Shown piece by piece: positions 42,490 through 45,006 of a stretch of DNA of 45,006 nt (positions are counted from its first letter, which is position 1; each line of letters begins with the position of its first letter). The translations under genes were made by a program, and so were the position numbers. Below the pieces are notes generated by a model that was given only the letters and a program-made list of their open reading frames with translations, was not told where the DNA came from and made no database searches. This stretch comes from Chitinophagaceae bacterium (GTDB taxonomy: Bacteria > Bacteroidota > Bacteroidia > Chitinophagales > Chitinophagaceae): positions 1 through 45,006 of the forward strand of contig JAFMJI010000035.1 of the NCBI GenBank assembly GCA_017853575.1, written 5' to 3'.

Positions 42490-42543
42490 CTACATATGTA
42501 GCAAAGTGGTAAGAAGTGGGGTTAGGTGGGAACAAGTGGGCCA
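42490..42543 (+). repeat. Palindrome plus four phased 10-bp tandem units
   Basis: CTACATATGTAG (42490-42501) is a perfect 12-bp palindrome. It is followed by AAGTGG at 42504, 42514 and 42534 and AGGTGG at 42524, spaced exactly 10 bases, that is one turn of the helix. This layout would place a bound protein repeatedly on the same DNA face. Iteron or operator function is inferred. Confidence 0.7.
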
Positions 42544-42626
42544 TTATATGGCTAATACATTGATTAACACTCGTTTGAGCGAGTATAAACAGCATTTAGG
42601 CTCAAAGCGTCACTATATGAGTGGGT

Positions 42627-43001
42627 ATGGAAACAATAAAAGAAACATTAGATATTAAAGGAGTAACAATTGAGTTAGTTGTTAAGCTTCCTTATGGTAG
42701 AATGATAGAGCATTGCATCACTACAGTAGAAGGTAAAGAAAGATGGGGATACATTAGTAACCCTGTTTTATTTGCGCACATCTGCTATCATGGTAAGTTT
42801 GCGTTTACGCTAACCCGTAAGGAGTTTGCTGATCATATTAAGGTAGATATGAGTGATGCTCTTAACAGGCTAAGAGAAAAGACTGTCGCTTTCTTAAACA
42901 ACGGTTATGAGTTAAACGAGGGTACTCGTTGGCATGAAAGAGCTGTTGAAGAAAGAGATAGTCATTTGGCTTTCTTACCTAGAATTTTTGGGGGGGCTTA
43001 G
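42627..43001 (+). CDS. Small hypothetical protein, 124 aa
   Basis: Starts METIKETLDIKGVTIELVVK; I use the ATG at 42627 rather than a GTG two codons earlier. N-terminal half beta-rich (LPYGRMIEHCITTVEGKERW, GYISNPVLFAHICYHGKFAF), C-terminal half helical (RKEFADHIKVDMSDALNRLR, EKTVAFLNNGYELNEGTRWH). No membrane segment or known motif. It lies downstream of the repeat-rich control region, so it may be the gene those repeats regulate. Function unknown. Confidence 0.7.
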   Translation: METIKETLDIKGVTIELVVKLPYGRMIEHCITTVEGKERWGYISNPVLFAHICYHGKFAFTLTRKEFADHIKVDMSDALNRLREKTVAFLNNGYELNEGTRWHERAVEERDSHLAFLPRIFGGA

Positions 43002-43016
43002 GCTCCCTTTACTTTA

Positions 43017-43136
43017 ATGCATCATAACTCACTTCCAAAGGGTGAGCAGTGGTATCTACATACTAATGAACTGGTATGGTGTACTACTGAATGCAGATGG
43101 GAGATAAAAACTACAAGGTATGGTATATCCTACTAA
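43017..43136 (+). CDS. Hypothetical 39-aa peptide
   Basis: Reads MHHNSLPKGEQWYLHTNELV, then WCTTECRWEIKTTRYGISY. It has an aromatic- and Cys-containing composition like its neighbours and fills the gap between two genes. The terminator-like hairpin at 43109-43159 overlaps its end. Small and without motif, so only a moderate claim. Confidence 0.4.
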   Translation: MHHNSLPKGEQWYLHTNELVWCTTECRWEIKTTRYGISY

Positions 43137-43159
43137 CACATCTAGAGGACCTTGTAGTT
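43109..43159 (+). terminator. Possible terminator hairpin
   Basis: An 11-bp stem including ACTACAAGGT with ACCTTGTAGT, a 29-base loop and then CTTTTATTATA. The loop is long for an intrinsic terminator, but the stem is perfect and followed by T-rich sequence. It would stop the plus-strand unit before the gene at 43239. Confidence 0.55.
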
Positions 43160-43238
43160 CTTTTATTATACTCTGTGGTATTATACCTACTAGTATTACC
43201 GGATTTTTTAATTGAACTAAACTTAAATAGATATAGAA

Positions 43239-43436
43239 ATGGAAAACACTTTTGAACCTACTGTTAGACATAATACTATGTTACGTATTATGGATGATCA
43301 AACTAAAGCTGCTATTAAGCAGATTGTTGACACTGTTGGATATTACCGCACTATCCAATATTTAACTACTGAGTGTGGTAAGTCTAATACACAGGCCCGG
43401 ATTTTGGCTGATATTGGATGTTATATGCTTAACTAA
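43239..43436 (+). CDS. Small hypothetical protein, 65 aa
   Basis: Reads MENTFEPTVRHNTMLRIMDD, then a helical stretch (QTKAAIKQIVDTVGYYRTIQ) and KSNTQARILADIGCYMLN. The helix-rich layout with a short loop could be a helix-turn-helix, but there is no strong match. It is followed one base after its stop by the next gene's ATG, so both are co-translated. Unknown function, perhaps regulatory. Confidence 0.6.
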   Translation: MENTFEPTVRHNTMLRIMDDQTKAAIKQIVDTVGYYRTIQYLTTECGKSNTQARILADIGCYMLN

Positions 43437-43437
43437 C

Positions 43438-43650
43438 ATGAAGAACTTTATAGTCTTCTCTACATTAGGTCAAGTGAAGAACTTTATTAAGCGTAAACTT
43501 CCCACTTATTACTCTAATGACGGATGTGGTTGTTGTTATAATGAATCATATCCTTTAATTAGGGGTAAGCGGTTACTTTATGTCCGGGTAAATTCTACAC
43601 ACGGCCACATAACTGCGGAAGTAACTGTCATTGGCAGATACAAAAGATAA
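43438..43650 (+). CDS. Small Cys-containing protein, 70 aa
   Basis: Starts MKNFIVFSTLGQVKNFIKRK at the ATG at 43438, one base after the upstream stop; a longer reading from 43375 would run through the previous gene and is rejected. N-terminal basic helix, then GCGCCYN (three Cys in four), and a beta end (LYVRVNSTHGHITAEVTVIG). It could bind metal or be a small DNA-associated protein. Not recognised. Confidence 0.62.
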   Translation: MKNFIVFSTLGQVKNFIKRKLPTYYSNDGCGCCYNESYPLIRGKRLLYVRVNSTHGHITAEVTVIGRYKR

Positions 43651-43796
43651 AGAGTTATATAAACTCTGCAGAACACTCTACTGGCCATAGGGTGTATTTT
43701 TATCCGTGATTGGCCTCACGTCAAGGTACCTAAAGATACCTTTGAAACACAAAGGGTGTTTCTAAAGGGGATTAGTGAACAAACGATCTAATCCCC
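43651..43796 (+). ncRNA. Candidate structured RNA or 3' UTR: five consecutive hairpins
   Basis: Five inverted repeats follow the stop of the preceding gene: AGAGTT/AACTCT (43651-43667), GGCCA/TGGCC (43683-43715), AAGGTA/TACCTT (43723-43742), GAAACAC/GTGTTTC (43744-43762) and a 9-bp GGGGATTAG/CTAATCCCC (43767-43796). The last is followed by AATCTTTATTTT and is a probable terminator. The dense, ordered stems suggest a stable 3' UTR or an independent small RNA. No known RNA family is recognised. Confidence 0.45.
43767..43796 (+). terminator. Rho-independent terminator candidate
   Basis: A perfect 9-bp stem (GGGGATTAG with CTAATCCCC) and a 12-base loop, followed by AATCTTTATTTT. It should end the plus-strand unit of small genes before the membrane peptide gene. 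Confidence 0.65.
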
Positions 43797-43823
43797 AATC
43801 TTTATTTTAAAATAAAAACAGAT

Positions 43824-44003
43824 ATGAATATATATAAAGAGATTCCAAGCTTGGTACTGATAGTATTAGGCTTGTTGGCTGCTTGGGTAGCCTTAACAGT
43901 ATGTCAGGTAGGTACCGGTGTTCAGTATTTTAGTGCTTTCTTAGCATTGGGTTACTGGTTACTGGCTTTTTTGAGTTGGCCTAATAAAACTAAAGAGATA
44001 TGA
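43824..44003 (+). CDS. Two-pass membrane peptide, 59 aa
   Basis: Starts MNIYKEIPSLVLIVLGLLAA. Two hydrophobic segments are visible: about residues 9-29 and 33-53, joined by a short QVGTGVQ loop, with a charged end NKTKEI. Such phage two-pass peptides can be holins, superinfection-exclusion proteins or membrane anchors; no lysis enzyme is next to it here, so no choice is made. Its stop overlaps the next gene's start (ATGA), which shows translational coupling. Confidence 0.65.
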   Translation: MNIYKEIPSLVLIVLGLLAAWVALTVCQVGTGVQYFSAFLALGYWLLAFLSWPNKTKEI

Positions 44004-44158
44004 CTTTTGAAGAAGCAAGTGACATGTATGCTATGTATAGCATTAGTCCGGAATTAACTTGTCAGTGTGATGAATTTCACATGTGCCAACAATGCCATGA
44101 AGACGCTAAGAATGAAAGTGATCTTAATGCATTAGAGAATCAAACTTATGAAGGATAA
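44000..44158 (+). CDS. Small zinc-binding protein, 52 aa
   Basis: Starts MTFEEASDMYAMYSISPELT; then CQCDEFHMCQQCH, with Cys at 21, 23, 29 and 32 and nearby His residues, a probable zinc site. The rest is acidic. It shares the ATGA overlap with the two-pass membrane peptide, so the two are made together. A cytoplasmic partner of the membrane peptide is a possible role, unproven. Confidence 0.62.
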   Translation: MTFEEASDMYAMYSISPELTCQCDEFHMCQQCHEDAKNESDLNALENQTYEG

Positions 44159-44167
44159 ATATACAAC

Positions 44168-44198
44168 TTGCCCTATTACCGGGTGAGTTGTATATTTG
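44168..44198 (+). promoter_or_regulatory. Bacteroidetes-type promoter before tRNA-Leu
   Basis: TTG at 44168-44170, 20 bases of spacer and TATATTTG at 44191-44198 match the Bacteroidetes primary sigma consensus (TTG, 19-21 bases, TAnnTTTG). The expected start point, a few bases downstream, falls just before the tRNA at 44205. The same segment is an 11-bp hairpin (about 44157-44197, containing ATATACAAC/GTTGTATAT), so it may also end the upstream transcript, although no T run follows. Confidence 0.65.
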
Positions 44199-44204
44199 TA
44201 CTAT

Positions 44205-44293
44205 ACTACTATGGCGGAATAGGTAGACGCGCAGGACTTAAAATCCTGTTGTCAGTAATGACAGTGTGGGTTCAATTCCCACTGGTAGTACCA
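44205..44293 (+). tRNA. tRNA-Leu (anticodon TAA)
   Basis: A complete class II cloverleaf. Acceptor ACTACTA (44205-44211) pairs with TGGTAGT (44283-44289). D arm GCG/CGC, anticodon stem CAGGA/TCCTG with loop CTTAAAA, giving anticodon TAA at 44239-44241. Long variable arm (TGTCA/TGACA, typical for Leu) and T arm GTGGG/CCCAC with loop TTCAATT. CCA is encoded (44291-44293). Phage tRNA genes commonly support late codon usage; here Leu UUA codons are frequent in the A+T-rich genome. Confidence 0.96.
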
Positions 44294-44493
44294 AAAAACA
44301 ACTTCTTACAGAAGACGGATTAGCACCGTTGAAAGAAACCTTGACTCCTGGGAGTAATTACCCAAGTGAGTAAATGCCTCAAGGTTACTGTGATGGACCC
44401 TGCTCTGCCAGTGCGCACTTTAGCAACAGGTGAACAGTAAACTATGTTCAGTAAAATCTAAAAGCATGGTGATCATGCAAGGAGTTGTTTTTT
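44294..44493 (+). ncRNA. Candidate structured RNA A, directly after tRNA-Leu
   Basis: A roughly 200-base element with nested helices. The closing stem AACAACTTCTT (44297-44307) pairs with AAGGAGTTGTT (44479-44489), 11 bp. Inside lie ACGG/CCGT (44315-44329), AACCTTGA/TCAAGGTT (44337-44386, 8 bp), TGAACA/TGTTCA (44431-44450) and GCATG/CATGC (44464-44478), stacked directly on the closing stem. A T run (44488-44493) ends it, so it also resembles an intrinsic terminator. It has no good reading frame. No known family is recognised. Confidence 0.6.
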
Positions 44494-44643
44494 AAGATCA
44501 ACCCTGTGAATAGTATTCATAGGCCATGTACCATTAAGCATACCGTAAGAACTGCTAAATGGTCATTCTAGTTACTGGGAATACATAACTAGTAACAACC
44601 CCCAGTAAGCTTGTCTGATCAACAGAAACTGCTGGGGTTTTTT
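44494..44643 (+). ncRNA. Candidate structured RNA B with terminator
   Basis: Roughly 150 bases following RNA A. GATCA (44496-44500) pairs with TGATC (44616-44620). Inside lie a TGAATagtATTCA hairpin, an ACCATT..AGC/GCT..AATGGT arm and CTAGTTA/TAACTAG. It ends in a strong terminator: CCCCAG (44600-44605) with CTGGGG (44632-44637), then TTTTTT. It could be a second domain of RNA A or a separate RNA. No known family is recognised. Confidence 0.55.
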
Positions 44644-44645
44644 AT

Positions 44646-44760
44646 AGTCAGGTGGCGGAATGGTAGACGCTAAATGTGAAAATTGGAATTGCGGTGTGGA
44701 AGCCGTAGTTCCGCTAACAAAATCACTTTACCATTACAGGTTCAAATCCTGTCCTGACTA
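44646..44760 (+). tRNA. tRNA-like element with non-canonical anticodon arm
   Basis: Acceptor AGTCAGG (44646-44652) pairs with CCTGACT (44753-44759), discriminator A. The D arm is normal (GCG, loop GAATGGTAGA, CGC) and the T arm is normal (ACAGG, TTCAAAT, CCTGT). The anticodon region is not: instead of a 17-base arm there are about 65 bases, with a stem AAA/TTT plus GTGA/TCAC (one bulged T) and a 10-bp hairpin GGAATTGCGG/CCGTAGTTCC inside. No normal 7-base anticodon loop can be formed, and CCA is not encoded. The D arm is Leu-like. It may be a tRNA with a small insert or a tRNA mimic. Confidence 0.6.
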
Positions 44761-44778
44761 CAAATAATAAATCTAAAT

Positions 44779-44946
44779 ATGACAGTTAAAGAAAATACCT
44801 TAAGTGAAATCAACACTGACGAATCTGATTTGAACGAAGTCGAAGGAACAGGTCCTTACTGCTGTAATGTGAGGATGGTATTAGCACCTTCTGAAATAGT
44901 TTATGAATGCTTAGAATGTGGTGGTTGGTGTTACAGCAGTTCTTAA
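44779..44946 (+). CDS. Cys-rich 55-aa peptide, precursor-like or zinc-binding
   Basis: Starts MTVKENTLSEINTDESDLNE. Residues 1-25 are acidic, without Cys, and end EGTG; residues 26-55 carry all five Cys: Cys28-Cys29, C44-x-x-C47 (YECLECGG) and Cys51, with the end CYSSS. This split resembles a modified-peptide precursor with a leader, comparable to Bacteroidetes 'GG' leader precursors, though the pair is G-T-G rather than G-G. A mini zinc-binding protein (CLECGGWC) fits as well. It lies alone between two tRNA-like elements. The reading frame is short but complete. Confidence 0.55.
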   Translation: MTVKENTLSEINTDESDLNEVEGTGPYCCNVRMVLAPSEIVYECLECGGWCYSSS

Positions 44947-44953
44947 TAAACAT

Positions 44954-45006
44954 AGTCAGGTGGCGGAATGGTAGACGCTAGAAGTGAATAGATAAGTAAG
45001 TGTATT
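44954..45006 (+). tRNA. Second tRNA-like element, cut by window edge
   Basis: Begins with the same 5' half as the element at 44646: 29 identical bases, covering acceptor AGTCAGG, linker, the whole D arm and two following bases. After that it diverges (GAAGTGAATAG...). The end is outside the window, so the anticodon and T arms are not visible. The duplication of the D-arm half with a different anticodon half points to a series of related elements. Confidence 0.55.

Larger units (their letters stand above)
42260..42626 (+). promoter_or_regulatory. Repeat-rich noncoding control region or origin candidate
   Basis: No confident gene is visible here; a 36-aa reading frame from 42548 to 42658 overlaps the next gene and looks weak. 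It holds a TTATGG/CCATAA hairpin at 42329-42345, two identical 15-bp repeats, a GTCTCAA/TTGAGAC hairpin at 42388-42412 between them, CAATTG-centred motifs at about 42310, 42412 and 42442, a 12-bp palindrome and four 10-bp tandem units. TAGTTTTG at 42366-42373 fits the Bacteroidetes -7 element, but a -33 box with good spacing is lacking. The density of symmetrical elements suggests operator or replication-origin function; this is inference. Confidence 0.5.

Noticed and set aside
42548-42658. 36-aa plus-strand reading frame MANTLINTRLSEYKQ...
   Set aside because: Possible leader peptide, but it overlaps the next gene's start out of frame by 32 bases and has no motif; kept as a note in the control region.
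43056-43271. Minus-strand reading frame of 71 aa
   Set aside because: It runs antisense through the terminator-like hairpin and the start of the 65-aa gene; no coding signs.
44294-44643. GOLLD or ROOL RNA
   Set aside because: Neighbourhood with tRNA fits, but the length is far below those families and no characteristic part is recognised.
44646-44760. tmRNA or a split tmRNA piece
   Set aside because: The D arm is complete and normal, there is no tag reading frame and no tmRNA-like acceptor sequence.
44646-44760. Suppressor tRNA linked to TAG or TGA recoding
   Set aside because: No proper anticodon loop with CTA, TCA or TTA can be formed, and the long genes here are closed under the standard code.
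1-45006. CRISPR array or insertion sequence
   Set aside because: No regularly spaced direct repeats with unique spacers and no transposase-like protein; the repeats seen are protein-level fibre repeats or the short elements listed.

Overview
The window looks like about 45 kb of an A+T-rich, tightly packed tailed-phage genome whose host is probably a member of the Bacteroidetes. From residue patterns recalled rather than searched, the large terminase (730 aa), the long portal (about 900 aa), the major capsid protein and several small conserved neighbours resemble the crAss-like phages (Crassvirales) or a close relative. Supporting signs are the lack of Shine-Dalgarno-like leaders, A-rich start contexts, one promoter (TTG, 20 bases, TATATTTG) that fits the Bacteroidetes -33/-7 consensus, and Cys-rich virion proteins with a CVIWQGP..PC..LCKGD-type motif. 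All long genes are closed with standard stops, so I see no sign of stop-codon reassignment here.

Layout. From position 1 to 41800 every gene is on the minus strand, so this block reads right to left. At 41.8-38.9 kb are small zinc-binding, HU/IHF-like, winged-helix and PD-(D/E)XK nuclease-like genes. At 38.9-30.3 kb is the packaging and head module: large terminase, a 48-aa protein, portal, an acidic scaffold-like protein, major capsid protein and a decoration or head-fibre candidate. At 30.3-25.1 kb are connector and tail candidates, a Dps-like helical protein and a zinc-ribbon mini-protein. At 25.1-6.1 kb is a very large fibre locus: four long repetitive fibre proteins (477, 1205, 1127 and 2199 aa), two with a C-terminal peptidase S74 chaperone, a GIY-YIG homing endonuclease between two of them, and three LamG-like paralogues. 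At 6.1-0 kb are further small structural genes, Cys-rich and fibronectin-III-like proteins, a metallophosphoesterase with an HTH-like N-terminus, and the start of another conserved protein.

At about 41.8-42.0 kb transcription switches to the plus strand through a region with unusual C tracts. The remaining 3 kb holds small genes (zinc-binding, two-pass membrane and unknown), a noncoding block with phased 10-bp repeats, 15-bp direct repeats, an inverted repeat and a palindrome (possible control region or origin), and a stretch of consecutive hairpins. The right edge is an RNA island: a normal tRNA-Leu(UAA), two structured RNA candidates directly behind it, and two tRNA-like modules with the same 5' end but different, non-canonical anticodon regions, separated by a 55-aa Cys-rich peptide gene that looks like a modified-peptide precursor or a mini zinc protein.

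The minus block is best read as the late module that builds and fills the virion and supplies host-binding fibres. The plus block probably begins an oppositely transcribed, perhaps early, half of the genome. The least explained part is the RNA island at 44.2-45.0 kb, followed by the repeat-rich noncoding block at 42.26-42.63 kb.
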